Assembly (NCBI RefSeq): GCF_000419525.1
Contig: NZ_ATTE01000001.1
Span: 3,569,501-3,633,500, forward strand
Source of the DNA: Leucothrix mucor DSM 2157
GTDB lineage: Bacteria > Pseudomonadota > Gammaproteobacteria > Thiotrichales > Thiotrichaceae
Reading direction: 5' to 3'
DNA: 64,000 nt
Shown: positions 8,242 to 17,006 of the stretch, one piece after another
Layout of the letters: the number at the start of each line of letters is the position of its first letter
Numbering within the stretch: position 1 is the first letter of the stretch
Position numbers and translations under genes: made by a program
The notes under the pieces: generated by a model
Databases searched by the model: none
Seen by the model: only the letters and a program-made list of their open reading frames with translations
What the model was told of the DNA's origin: nothing

Positions 8242-9306
8242 ATGATCGGTGAGCGTTTAAAGCGTGCGCGGGCAGCATCTGGCCTATCCATGCAGGGATT
8301 AGGCAAGGCTGTTGGCGTCAGTGCTAATATGATCAAAAAGTATGAGCATGACCTTAGTATGCCAAGCTCAGGTATTCTCATAAAAATATCTAAAGCACTC
8401 GGCGTTCGTAGCGAGTATTTCTTTCGGCCCGTGCAAGTAGTGCTATCAGGCGTGGAATATCGGAAACGTGCCAATACTCCGCAGAAAATTCTCAAACAAA
8501 TCGAGGCCGATGTATTAGATCAGGCAGAGCGCTGGCAGGAGCTGGCAAACCTCTGGCCTAACTTTCCACTCGCTGATTTTAAACTGCCTGCGGTGCTTCC
8601 AGAGCAAGTGGCTAACTTGGATGAGCTGGATCAAATCGCGGACAGCATCCGAGAGGCTTGGCAACTAGGGTTAAATCCGATACCAGACCTGATCGATGTG
8701 CTGGAACTGCACGGTATTTTGGTCATCGTGACGGATGTGGATGAGCATGAAAAATTTGATGGTCTGCAAACGTCAATTTCAGGTAAACCAGTTATCGTCG
8801 TTTCTGCTAATTGGCCGGGAGACCGCCAACGCTTCACGCTGGCACACGAGCTTGGTCACTTGCTATTGCATGGGCGCTTATCTACCGAGCTAGATGAAGA
8901 AAAAGCCTGTAACCGGTTTGCTTCCGCCTTTTTAATACCGGCGACAAGCATGTATCAACAGCTCGGCGAGCATCGACATAGCCTTGAGCCACAAGAGCTA
9001 TATCTACTAAAGCAGGAATACGGGCTGAGTATGCAGGGTTGCTTCTATCGCGCCTTTGATCTGAAAATCATTTCGTCATCAGTATTGAAAAAATTGATTG
9101 TCCAATTTTCTAAAAACGGCTGGCGTAAACAGGAGCCTCGTGACCCTTACCCACAAGAAACAACCTTGTTGTTTCAGCAATTGGTTTATCGAGCACTTGG
9201 TGAAGGGATTATTGGCGAATCTAAAGCCGCTGAATTGCTGTCGATGCCATTAATGCACTTCCATCAGGCACGTAAGATGGAGCCACGCTGTGCAGTTACT
9301 GGTTAG
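8242..9306 (+). CDS. Xre-family regulator fused to ImmA/IrrE metallopeptidase
   Basis: A 354-residue protein with an N-terminal Xre helix-turn-helix (residues 1-60; MQGLGKAVGVSANMIKKYE) and an ImmA/IrrE zinc-peptidase domain (about 140-260) carrying the HELGH motif at 202-206 and a downstream glutamate near 221. Such COG2856-type proteins act as antitoxin or repressor components that can be inactivated or inactivate partners by cleavage. It has a perfect AAAGGAGG ribosome site 7 bp before the ATG. It overlaps the PIN-domain gene by 17 bp, so the two form a tight toxin-antitoxin-like operon. The C-terminal ~95 residues are not recognised. Confidence 0.9.
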   Translation: MIGERLKRARAASGLSMQGLGKAVGVSANMIKKYEHDLSMPSSGILIKISKALGVRSEYFFRPVQVVLSGVEYRKRANTPQKILKQIEADVLDQAERWQELANLWPNFPLADFKLPAVLPEQVANLDELDQIADSIREAWQLGLNPIPDLIDVLELHGILVIVTDVDEHEKFDGLQTSISGKPVIVVSANWPGDRQRFTLAHELGHLLLHGRLSTELDEEKACNRFASAFLIPATSMYQQLGEHRHSLEPQELYLLKQEYGLSMQGCFYRAFDLKIISSSVLKKLIVQFSKNGWRKQEPRDPYPQETTLLFQQLVYRALGEGIIGESKAAELLSMPLMHFHQARKMEPRCAVTG

Positions 9307-9778
9307 TGATGCAAATATCCTGATTGACCTTGAAGAGGGTGAGCTATTAGACACCTTCTTCAAGTTACCTTTTGAATTCAGCGTTCCAGATATATTGTTC
9401 TATGAAGAACTGGAAGAACTGGAAGAGCAACATGCACACCTGATCGATATGGGTTTATCTGTTCTAGAGCTATCTGCCGAAACGATGATGTACGCCTTTG
9501 AGATCACCCAAAAAGCACACGGCCCAAGTCGTAATGACTGCTTTGCGATAGCGCTGGCAAAGCAGGAAAGGTGTCCACTGTTAAGTGGAGATCGCGACCT
9601 GAGAAAGCTAGCAGAAGAAGAGCTTATAACAGTTAAAGGTACACTCTGGATTATCGAAACAATGATTAAAGAGAGTTTACTGTCAGTCGATAACGCAAGA
9701 GTCGCTTATCAAAAAATGAGAGATTCCGGACGACGATTACCTTGGGATATCGCACTTAGAAACCTTGATAGACTCTAG
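9290..9778 (+). CDS. PIN-domain protein, putative RNase toxin
   Basis: A 162-residue PIN-fold protein. The acidic metal-binding residues expected for the family are visible: D7 in VSDANI, a glutamate cluster near 39-42, D83 in SRNDCF and D101 in SGDRDL. PIN toxins cut RNA and are kept inactive by a partner encoded beside them. The GTG start at 9290 lies inside the end of the Xre-ImmA gene (17-bp overlap), showing translational coupling. The C-terminal ~35 residues, ending in a basic RRLPWD stretch, extend beyond the minimal PIN fold. Toxicity is inferred from family and context only. Confidence 0.85.
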   Translation: MQLLVSDANILIDLEEGELLDTFFKLPFEFSVPDILFYEELEELEEQHAHLIDMGLSVLELSAETMMYAFEITQKAHGPSRNDCFAIALAKQERCPLLSGDRDLRKLAEEELITVKGTLWIIETMIKESLLSVDNARVAYQKMRDSGRRLPWDIALRNLDRL

Positions 9779-9847
9779 GCCACTCAATAGGTCATCTGAA
9801 AACAATCCTCACCTCACTGTTCCCCTAAATCATGCTACAGTCAAACC

Positions 9848-10459
9848 ATGAAAATACTCTGGCTAACGCTCTATTTTGCGGTGCTGATTTGGTCGGCTAT
9901 CGCGCCAAAAGACTATCCGACATGGTGGCTGGAAGTATTGCCTGCGCTCATTGGTCTGGCGGTCATGGCGCTTACGTACAAACGCTTTCCGCTCACCCCG
10001 CTACTCTACGGTTTGATCCTGATTCATTGCATTATTTTGATGGTTGGCGGGCATTACACTTATGCCGAAGTGCCGCTATTTGACTGGATACGCGATGCGC
10101 TTGGCCAGTCTCGCAATAACTACGACAAAGTCGGGCATCTGGCACAGGGATTTATACCAGTCATGATCGCCCGCGAGTTACTCATTCGCAAGCAAGTAGT
10201 GAATGGTGAGGGCTGGATGCATTTCTTCTGCGTCTGCTTTGTGCTGGCCTTTAGCGCGCTGTACGAACTCATCGAATGGCTGGTTGCAGCCATCTACGGC
10301 GGTTCAGCGGAGGCATTCCTTGGCACCCAAGGTTACGTCTGGGATACCCAATCCGACATGTTATGGGCATTGATTGGCGGCATCTCGGCTCTGCTCCTGC
10401 TTAAAAACTGGCATAATCGGCAGTTAAAAGGCCTATGCAAGCCCGACAATAGGGGCTAA
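9848..10459 (+). CDS. DUF2238 (YjdF-like) inner-membrane protein
   Basis: A 203-residue protein with five to six membrane segments. It carries the conserved polar features of the DUF2238 family between helices: YDKVGH near residue 95, a LYELIEW helix around 140 and VWDTQSDM around 170. The family includes E. coli YjdF; its biochemical role is not established. It lies 28 bp before rarD and may be cotranscribed. Confidence 0.85.
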   Translation: MKILWLTLYFAVLIWSAIAPKDYPTWWLEVLPALIGLAVMALTYKRFPLTPLLYGLILIHCIILMVGGHYTYAEVPLFDWIRDALGQSRNNYDKVGHLAQGFIPVMIARELLIRKQVVNGEGWMHFFCVCFVLAFSALYELIEWLVAAIYGGSAEAFLGTQGYVWDTQSDMLWALIGGISALLLLKNWHNRQLKGLCKPDNRG

Positions 10460-10487
10460 CCTAACGCGCTTTAAGCGATGAATCGAC

Positions 10488-11393
10488 GTGGCTAATCAAC
10501 AGCAAACCGGCCTGATCTACGGACTGACCGCCTACATCCTCTGGGGTTTCTTCCCCATTTTCTTCTACTACCTCAACTCAGTGTCACCGGCTGAAATTCT
10601 AGCCCAGCGCATTGTTTGGTCATTCCTGTTTCTCGCCGTCGTTGTGCTGCTTACCGGCAAGCATCAGCGCATTTGGGAGGCTTTACGCAATCCAGCCACC
10701 CGCAAATTCATGATCGCCTCCTCCATTCTCATCGCCATCAACTGGTTAACCTTTATTTGGGCGGTGGCCAATGGGCGCGTATTGGAGTCGAGTTTCGGTT
10801 ACTTCCTCACGCCACTGGTGAGCGTGATGCTCGCGCGGGTCATTCTCAAGGAACAGCTGGATATTTACCGGTTGGCAGCTTGCGCACTGGCGCTGATTGG
10901 CATTATCACTCAAGTCATCAATCTTGGTGGTCTGCCATGGGTTTCGCTCACCGTGTCGATCAGCTTTGGCTGTTACGGCTTAGTGCGTAAAAAAGCCGAA
11001 GTCGACTCGCTCTCTGGCCTGACCATTGAAACCGCCGTGCTACTCCCCCTCTCCGTCCTGTATATGATCTGGCTTGCTGCCAATGGCCAGAGCGGATTTA
11101 TTAGCAATGGCATCTCCGTCAGCGTACTGTTGATGGTCTCCGGCGTCATCACTGCCGTCCCGTTATTGCTGTTTGCCACCGCCGCCAAAAAGCTCAGCCT
11201 CACCGCGATTGGCTTTATGATGTACATCAACCCGATCATGCAAATGCTATGCGGCATCTACTTCTTTAAAGAGTCGTTCGATAGTACACAGTTGGTGAGC
11301 TTCGGCTTTATCTGGATCGCGCTGATCGTATTTAGCGTGGGCGCAATTACTCAGCAACGGCGCATGCGTTTACTCGCCAATCCGATACAATAA
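10488..11393 (+). CDS. rarD: RarD-family DMT permease
   Basis: A 301-residue inner-membrane protein with ten predicted helices and the RarD signature near the N-terminus (LIYGLTAYILWGFFP) as well as the conserved RIVWS segment after helix 2. RarD belongs to the drug/metabolite transporter superfamily; its physiological substrate is not firmly known. The start is GTG at 10488; an ATG at 10478 is out of frame. It is followed by an HAD phosphatase gene after 47 bp. Confidence 0.88.
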   Translation: MANQQQTGLIYGLTAYILWGFFPIFFYYLNSVSPAEILAQRIVWSFLFLAVVVLLTGKHQRIWEALRNPATRKFMIASSILIAINWLTFIWAVANGRVLESSFGYFLTPLVSVMLARVILKEQLDIYRLAACALALIGIITQVINLGGLPWVSLTVSISFGCYGLVRKKAEVDSLSGLTIETAVLLPLSVLYMIWLAANGQSGFISNGISVSVLLMVSGVITAVPLLLFATAAKKLSLTAIGFMMYINPIMQMLCGIYFFKESFDSTQLVSFGFIWIALIVFSVGAITQQRRMRLLANPIQ

Positions 11394-11440
11394 ACCCAAA
11401 TCACACGACTTACTGATAACCAACACTTAGGAATGATCGC

Positions 11441-12100
11441 ATGCCTGACACCCACCAGAAGACCAACACCATGCAATGGGAATGCATCCTGTTCGATCTT
11501 GACGGCACGCTGGTCGACAGCGAGAAGCTCAATTTTCAAGCCTATGCCGCGCTGATTCCAGAAATTACGGAGTCGCAAGTCTCATTAATCGAGCGCTACG
11601 AAGGCATGCAATTTGCAGCGGTGGTTCGTGATATTGAGCAGCGTTATAGCCTCACGATGCCGGATGATTTTGAAACCCTATTTCGTGATCATGTACGTGG
11701 CTTATTTGAAGATGGCTTACGGCCGATTGCGGGGATTCCGGAATTGCTACCGGCACTCTCTCAGCAGATTTGCGTGGCCTCCAATGCACCACCAAAGAAG
11801 CTCGCCCATGCCTTGCAAGTCACTGAGTTGGCACAACACTTTGGGGATAATGTGTTTAGTGCCTATGACATTAATGCCTGGAAACCGAAGCCGGATTTGT
11901 TTTTACACGCCGCTGAGAAAATGGGCTTTGCGCCGGAGCAATGTGCGGTAATTGAGGATAGCCCAACGGGTGTGGAAGCCGCGATTGCAGCGGGGATGCA
12001 GGTGTTTCATTACACGCCGAAACAACGTCGGGAGAATAAACCAGGGTATGTGAATATTGTGGATATGGCAGAATTGAGTGAGATTTTGCTGGGTCGGTAG
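11441..12100 (+). CDS. HAD-superfamily phosphatase (subfamily IA)
   Basis: A 219-residue HAD hydrolase. Motif I is DLDGTLVDSE (about residues 19-28, nucleophile first Asp), motif II is the VASNAP segment, motif III the lysine in WKPKPD, and motif IV is VIEDSPTGVEAA. The alpha-helical cap between motifs I and II places it with beta-phosphoglucomutase-like phosphatases such as YieH, which dephosphorylate small sugar phosphates. A Shine-Dalgarno AGGA supports the start at 11441; M11 (11471) is an alternative. Confidence 0.88.
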   Translation: MPDTHQKTNTMQWECILFDLDGTLVDSEKLNFQAYAALIPEITESQVSLIERYEGMQFAAVVRDIEQRYSLTMPDDFETLFRDHVRGLFEDGLRPIAGIPELLPALSQQICVASNAPPKKLAHALQVTELAQHFGDNVFSAYDINAWKPKPDLFLHAAEKMGFAPEQCAVIEDSPTGVEAAIAAGMQVFHYTPKQRRENKPGYVNIVDMAELSEILLGR

Positions 12101-12143
12101 TTTACAGATCTGATTAGCTATTGATACAGCCACTGCCATTATT

Positions 12144-12178
12144 AAAAGATTCAACAGGCAACCCCTGTTGAATCTTTT
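12144..12178. terminator. Bidirectional intrinsic terminator
   Basis: A perfect 15-bp inverted repeat (12144-12158 with 12164-12178) around a 5-nt loop, with A-run on the left and T-run on the right. It lies between the convergent HAD phosphatase and transglutaminase genes and can serve both. Confidence 0.8.
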
Positions 12179-12207
12179 GGTATAAGTCGCTTATTAGAAT
12201 GCAGGCA

Positions 12208-13059
12208 TTAGCACTCGCTAACCCAAACTCCAACATCCAAGCTAGATTCCGCAACGCCTGCAAACGAACCAGACACTGGCGGAACCGACTGCGCCAAACG
12301 CGCAACCGCCACCGGAATATGATCAGGACCAACAATATCGCCAATCGTTGGATCAAAACCAATCCAGCCGCCGCCGGGTAAATATACCTCAGCCCATGCG
12401 TGAGTCGAGCCAACCTGAGCCGACATCAATGGGGCATGTAGATAGCCACTCACAAAGCGTGTCGCCAGTCCCAAACACTTAGCCGCTTCCATAAATAGCA
12501 ATGCAAAGTCACGGCAAGAGCCTGAACCTAAGGTCAGTGTTTGCTCCGAGGTCTGCACGCCCGGCTCTTCTCTGACGGTATAGGTCATCGTTTCATAAAT
12601 GCGCGTAGTCAGGCGTTGCAGTAGCGTATAGCTCTGCACCTGCTCATCGAACTTCCAACTCTCGAAAATCCAGTTATTTAAGCGTACTCTGGTTTTTTCA
12701 TCTGGCAAAATTCGGTAAGGCGACAGCTGGATCTGGTCTTCCTCGGAGTAGATAAACGGGTAGTTGATCGCATAATCCGACACCATGAAATCCAAAGGCA
12801 CTTCGTTGTACTGCTGAATGATGACTTCGCTTTCAATCGCCAATTGCCGCGTCTCGCCGCTAAAGCTCGCTGTCGCGACGGAGTTACTCTCAACGTCGCG
12901 ATGCCACATGAGCTTGGCTTCCGGGGAGATTTTTAGATCAAAGGATTCGATGCGCAGTTCGTGGTTTTCACGAGGACGCAGTAGTAACTGGTGAGCTCCC
13001 AGCGTCACCATTTTGGTGTAGTTGTAGAAAGTACGGTGGATAATTTTGTATCGTTTCAT
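12208..13059 (-). CDS. Transglutaminase-like cysteine peptidase-fold protein
   Basis: A 283-residue cytoplasmic protein with the bacterial transglutaminase-like N-terminal beta domain (about 1-90) and a catalytic core whose triad is visible: C182 in GSGSCRDFA, H220 in STHAWAEV and D236 in GFDPTIG. There is no signal peptide. Proteins of this type are often annotated as transglutaminases or peptidases but few have been assayed; the reaction here is unknown. It is divergent from the DUF218 gene and shares an intergenic promoter region with it. Confidence 0.85.
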   Translation of the reverse strand: MKRYKIIHRTFYNYTKMVTLGAHQLLLRPRENHELRIESFDLKISPEAKLMWHRDVESNSVATASFSGETRQLAIESEVIIQQYNEVPLDFMVSDYAINYPFIYSEEDQIQLSPYRILPDEKTRVRLNNWIFESWKFDEQVQSYTLLQRLTTRIYETMTYTVREEPGVQTSEQTLTLGSGSCRDFALLFMEAAKCLGLATRFVSGYLHAPLMSAQVGSTHAWAEVYLPGGGWIGFDPTIGDIVGPDHIPVAVARLAQSVPPVSGSFAGVAESSLDVGVWVSEC

Positions 13060-13154
13060 AGTTATTAGCTCTGATTAGATTACGGTTACTAAATCGATAG
13101 AACAGAGAAATCAATATTGTTATGATCCATTTTTCTGAGGGCGTCTTGCTAATT

Positions 13155-13937
13155 ATGTTCTTTATACTCTCAAAAGTACTCTCGTTTTTTCTTGTACCCA
13201 TCAACTGCTTGTTTGTTTTGACACTGCTGTGGTGGTTTTCAGCCGCGATATTCAAAAAGCCCCGCCTGACCAAGTTTCTGGCGCGTTTCACGATTATCGC
13301 GTGGTTGCTTGTTGGCTATTACCCGATTCCAGATTACCTGCTTTCAAAGCTGGAGAATACCTATCCACAAGCCAGTGTTGACTATAAAGAACTAACTGGT
13401 GTGATTGTGTTGGGGGGCGGTGAAGGAAAAGGCAGTGTTGCCAAAGCTCGAAATGAAGCCTCATTGATGAGAGCGGCAGAGCGAATCACAGAGTCTACTA
13501 AAGCCTACAATCAAAATCCTCAGCTAAAGATTTTGTACACAGGTTATACCGGCCAGATTTTTCACGAAGGTTGGTCTGGTGCCGATATTGCGAAAAAGTT
13601 TTTAACTGAGCAAGGTGTGCCGCCGGAGAATATTATCTTGGAAGGCAGGTCTCGTAACACTTATGAAAATGCGCTTTATTCCAAAGAATTATTGGAAGCA
13701 ACCGGCAATGAAGGGCGTTGGGGCCTGATTACTTCTGCCGCACACATGAGTCGCTCAATGAAAATTTTTGAACGTGTTGGCTTAGCTGAGCGTGTCATTG
13801 CTATTCCCGTGGATTATGAAACCTCCGGCATCAATGACTGGTGGCGATTTGACCTTAAGGACGGAAACGACCTCTGGCGCAACTACATTCATGAAACGCT
13901 AGGTACGTTGATTTATCGTTTAACGGGAAGGATTTAA
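13155..13937 (+). CDS. DUF218 (YdcF/ElyC-like) membrane protein
   Basis: A 260-residue protein with two N-terminal membrane helices and a DUF218 domain (about 80-245) that starts GVIVLGGGEGKG and contains the conserved RSRNTYENA and TSAAHMSRSM motifs. E. coli ElyC, of this architecture, affects cell-envelope and undecaprenyl-phosphate metabolism; whether this protein does is not shown. The start at 13155 (MFFILSK) is preferred because relatives begin this way; an upstream in-frame ATG exists at 13122. Confidence 0.83.
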   Translation: MFFILSKVLSFFLVPINCLFVLTLLWWFSAAIFKKPRLTKFLARFTIIAWLLVGYYPIPDYLLSKLENTYPQASVDYKELTGVIVLGGGEGKGSVAKARNEASLMRAAERITESTKAYNQNPQLKILYTGYTGQIFHEGWSGADIAKKFLTEQGVPPENIILEGRSRNTYENALYSKELLEATGNEGRWGLITSAAHMSRSMKIFERVGLAERVIAIPVDYETSGINDWWRFDLKDGNDLWRNYIHETLGTLIYRLTGRI

Positions 13938-14074
13938 GCACACTGCACCTAGCAAGTGACTCACTACGAATTAACAAAGCCAGCGATGAAAGTAGCGCTA
14001 TACACCACTACCCCTGTATCAGCTACAATAGCGCTATCAAAAACACATTACGTTTAATTTTCAGGATCTGAAAA

Positions 14075-14650
14075 ATGCCTAAGGCAAGTGAAATCAAAAA
14101 GAACACAGCGCTTAATTATAACGGTAGAACTTACATTGTAAGAGATATCGAACGTTCGGTTCCACAAGGCCGCGCGGGTGGTAGTCTCTACCGCATGCGC
14201 ATGTACGATGTGGTTAGTAACAGCAAAATTGACGAGACGTTTAAAGACTCGGAAATGTTGGAATTGGCTGATTTAGTTCGTGAGCCAGTGATGTTTTCTT
14301 ACATCGATGGCGAAGAATATGTCTTTATGAACACTGAAGACTACACGCCATACAATCTGAACAAAGATACGATCGCCAATGAAACGCCATTCATTACAGA
14401 AGCCACTACGGGTATTCAGGTGATTTTGGTTGATGACATGCCAGTAGCGCTTGAGCTGCCAACGCATGTGGAGCTGGAAATCACTGAAACTGATCCATCA
14501 ATCAAAGGTGGTTCTGCAACGGCGAGAACCAAGCCTGCGATCTTATCGACTGGCTTGACTGTTCAAGTACCTGAGCATATTTCTACGGGTAACGTGATCC
14601 GTATACACGTAGAAGAGCGTAAATTCTTAGGTCGCGCAGACAATAAGTAA
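14075..14650 (+). CDS. efpL: Elongation factor P-like protein EfpL (YeiP)
   Basis: A 191-residue EF-P paralogue with KOW-like domain I (1-65) and two OB-fold domains. The tip loop of domain I reads VPQGRAGGS, with arginine at the place where canonical EF-P has a modified lysine or arginine, as in the YeiP/EfpL subgroup. EfpL acts on the ribosome to relieve stalling at proline-containing stretches. AGGATC provides the ribosome site. The gene stands alone, its stop abutting that of the convergent LysR gene. Confidence 0.9.
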   Translation: MPKASEIKKNTALNYNGRTYIVRDIERSVPQGRAGGSLYRMRMYDVVSNSKIDETFKDSEMLELADLVREPVMFSYIDGEEYVFMNTEDYTPYNLNKDTIANETPFITEATTGIQVILVDDMPVALELPTHVELEITETDPSIKGGSATARTKPAILSTGLTVQVPEHISTGNVIRIHVEERKFLGRADNK

Positions 14651-15562
14651 TTAAGCCGAGGCAATCAATGCCTCGCGCAGCCATCGCCGGACCGACTCCA
14701 CTGTCGGGCTCGGCGGTGTCGCTTGTTTGGGATACACAAGATAATAGCCGTGGCCATTCTCTACTTCGTGCTGCCATAAGCTAATCAAATGCCCTTGATC
14801 TACATGATCCCTTACTAAAAAGCTCGGCACCAACGTAATTCCCTGACCAGTAATTGCTGCATCAATCGCTAATGAGGTTTGGTTGAATGCCAGCATTCGG
14901 CGCGCCGGCTGTAGTTTCATCGCCTTAAACCACGTATCCCAATGGCCATGGCTGTCCTGAATCAGCCGCTGAATCACAAACTGTCGTGGGTCATCAATTT
15001 CAAAAGTATCCGGATCATCCTGAGCGCTGCGATAGTTATAGTGCTTTCTGGCATAGTCGACGCTGCAAACGGCCAGTAAGTGAATCGAGACCAATAGCTC
15101 TGCATGCAGCGATTTATCAAACGGCGGGCAACCGTAGCGAATGGCAATATCTACGCCATCAGATTGAAAGTCAGCCAGTTTATCGCTGGCGATAATGTGC
15201 ATATCAATTTCGGGATGTGCCGATTCAAAGTCAGCCAACCGAGGTACCAGCCACTTCGCCGCCATTGAGGGTGTCATACTGACTGTGACCTGATTATCTG
15301 TAGTTGTAACAGCCTGTGTTGCTTCTTCGATAATACTCAACGCATGCCGAATCGCTTGATAATACTGCTTGCCACGCTCGGTCAATGCCAAACCACGCGC
15401 CAAACGATGAAACAGCTTAACGCCTAAATCCGCTTCTAACTGGCGCACCTGTTGAGCAACCGCGCCTTGCGTGAGGTGTAATGTCTCTGCGGCCAGTCGG
15501 AAGTTTAAGTGCTCAGCGGCCGCATTAAACATTCTCAGTGCTTTTAAATTGGGTTCTCGCAT
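14651..15562 (-). CDS. LysR-family regulator (GcvA-like)
   Basis: A 303-residue LysR regulator with an N-terminal winged helix-turn-helix (residues 5-65; LTQGAVAQQVRQLEADLG) and a periplasmic-binding-like effector domain. The N-terminal pattern resembles the GcvA/AmpR group. It is divergent, over 122 bp, from a small membrane protein gene at 15685 and probably controls it. The effector is unknown. Its stop codon touches the efpL stop, leaving no space for a separate terminator. Confidence 0.9.
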   Translation of the reverse strand: MREPNLKALRMFNAAAEHLNFRLAAETLHLTQGAVAQQVRQLEADLGVKLFHRLARGLALTERGKQYYQAIRHALSIIEEATQAVTTTDNQVTVSMTPSMAAKWLVPRLADFESAHPEIDMHIIASDKLADFQSDGVDIAIRYGCPPFDKSLHAELLVSIHLLAVCSVDYARKHYNYRSAQDDPDTFEIDDPRQFVIQRLIQDSHGHWDTWFKAMKLQPARRMLAFNQTSLAIDAAITGQGITLVPSFLVRDHVDQGHLISLWQHEVENGHGYYLVYPKQATPPSPTVESVRRWLREALIASA

Positions 15563-15684
15563 GGGTCATAAGCCAGTAGATTTTCTACAGTCTGAGCTGT
15601 GATAATGTGATTAGTCAAGGTCTCTGTTGTGGCAGATACTTCCGCCATCAAAACCAACGATGACCAGATGAGAGGACTAGTATT

Positions 15685-15933
15685 ATGGAAGCTGTTTTAC
15701 AATACATTGGACCACAAAAAGAGACGATCGCGTTTTACACCAAGTGGGTAGCATCGATTATCCAGATTCTGGGCTATACGGCGACGGCGTTCGAGTTTGC
15801 GCCATGGAATATTTATCTGTTTCTAGCCGGTATCACGGGCTGGTTGGCCGTTGGCCTGCTGTGGAATGATAAAGCCATTATCCTAATCCACGTCATTGCA
15901 CTGACCGTCATGGTGGCTGGAGCAATCAGCTAA
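15685..15933 (+). CDS. Small DUF6552-like membrane protein
   Basis: An 82-residue protein with three hydrophobic segments (about 22-38, 42-60 and 63-80). It resembles short uncharacterised proteins grouped as DUF6552; I am moderately sure of that link. No catalytic motif is seen. The ribosome site is GAGAGGAC before the ATG. Its gene is divergent from the LysR regulator gene. Confidence 0.7.
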   Translation: MEAVLQYIGPQKETIAFYTKWVASIIQILGYTATAFEFAPWNIYLFLAGITGWLAVGLLWNDKAIILIHVIALTVMVAGAIS

Positions 15934-16025
15934 ATATTACATGCTAAGGCTTTCTTCACGTTGCTTCGACATTCGCTGCACGATACTGGATTCAGTAGGT
16001 TCACTATCTTATGAGGGGCGACGTG

Positions 16026-16619
16026 ATGAAAATGAATTTCCCAAGCTTTTTTCTGGTTCCACTGCTGGCTGCGCTGAGTCCGGCTTTGGCTACGGCTGAA
16101 AGTACTGCGGGCACTTCAGCGAAGACATTGACGAAGTCAGGCTGCCCTGCCACATTGGATTATTCGTTTCGCAAGCTGAGTGATGCCAAAAGCATCAACC
16201 TCTGCGACACCTACAAAGGCCAAGTGACGCTAATTGTGAATACCGCCAGCCGCTGTGGCTTTACGCCGCAATTTGCAGAGTTGGAAACGCTTTACAACAC
16301 TTACAAGCCTCGCGGCTTTACGGTATTGGGCTTTCCATCCAATGACTTTGGCTCGCAAGACCCCGGTACGGAAAAAGAGATTGCCACCTTTTGCAGCCGA
16401 ACGTACGGCGTCAAATTTCCAATGTTTGAGAAAACGCATGCGATAAAATCGGCAGCATCGCCGTTTTACCGAACCTTAGGTGAGTTAGCGGGCGAATACC
16501 CGCAATGGAATTTTCATAAGTACTTACTGGATAGAGAAGGGCGATTAGTGGCCAGCCTGCCAAGTCATGTATCTCCGACGGATAAGCAAGTCACCGATCT
16601 GGTTGAGAAAAGCCTGTAA
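16026..16619 (+). CDS. Exported glutathione-peroxidase-family protein
   Basis: A 197-residue protein with a signal peptide (cleavage near residue 24, ATA-ES) and a GPx thioredoxin fold. The peroxidatic cysteine is C77 in NTASRCGFT, and the Trp-Asn pair is W161-N162 in QWNFHKY. The usual catalytic glutamine motif NQFG reads NDFG (D107), a variant seen in bacterial relatives. Such proteins reduce peroxides, usually with thioredoxin rather than glutathione. The start at 16026 follows a GAGGGG ribosome site; 16011 is an alternative. The location would be the periplasm. Confidence 0.85.
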   Translation: MKMNFPSFFLVPLLAALSPALATAESTAGTSAKTLTKSGCPATLDYSFRKLSDAKSINLCDTYKGQVTLIVNTASRCGFTPQFAELETLYNTYKPRGFTVLGFPSNDFGSQDPGTEKEIATFCSRTYGVKFPMFEKTHAIKSAASPFYRTLGELAGEYPQWNFHKYLLDREGRLVASLPSHVSPTDKQVTDLVEKSL

Positions 16620-16667
16620 CAAATTAGCTAATGAGTGCATTCTCGAGATTAATACTTGGGAATGTGC

Positions 16668-16997
16668 TTAAGCATCTTCCAGCGCCCAAATGTCATAAGC
16701 CATTTCTTCATATTTATGTACGGCTTTTGCAGCGGCCAGTACGTCGGGCAGTAGCTCGCGCAAACACATCGTTTCGATACGATCTTCTAATACCGCCTCA
16801 AGCTTGCCAACCGTGCCAATGGTTGGAACCGCGCCCTCCTCAGGTAAGAAACGACCAACGCCCTTTGTGGTAAAGCTGCAGTGGCTGTAATTGCTGTCAG
16901 TTCGTTTACCCGCACCGGCTTTGCCAATCGCTTCACGCACGGCGTCGGCGTAATCTTCGGGAACAAAAATAGCGAGTTTTACGTATTTAGATGGCAT
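16668..16997 (-). CDS. YqfO/NIF3-type PII-like domain protein
   Basis: A 109-residue protein matching the stand-alone YqfO-like domain (related to CutA/PII ferredoxin-like folds) found inserted in some NIF3 proteins. The C-terminal HKYEEMAYDIW segment and the GxGxFxP-like GVGRFLPEEGA are characteristic. The function is unknown; metal or nucleotide binding is suggested for the fold. It lies 9 bp downstream of the helicase gene, so the two are likely cotranscribed. Confidence 0.8.
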   Translation of the reverse strand: MPSKYVKLAIFVPEDYADAVREAIGKAGAGKRTDSNYSHCSFTTKGVGRFLPEEGAVPTIGTVGKLEAVLEDRIETMCLRELLPDVLAAAKAVHKYEEMAYDIWALEDA

Positions 16998-17006
16998 TGG
17001 TTTACC

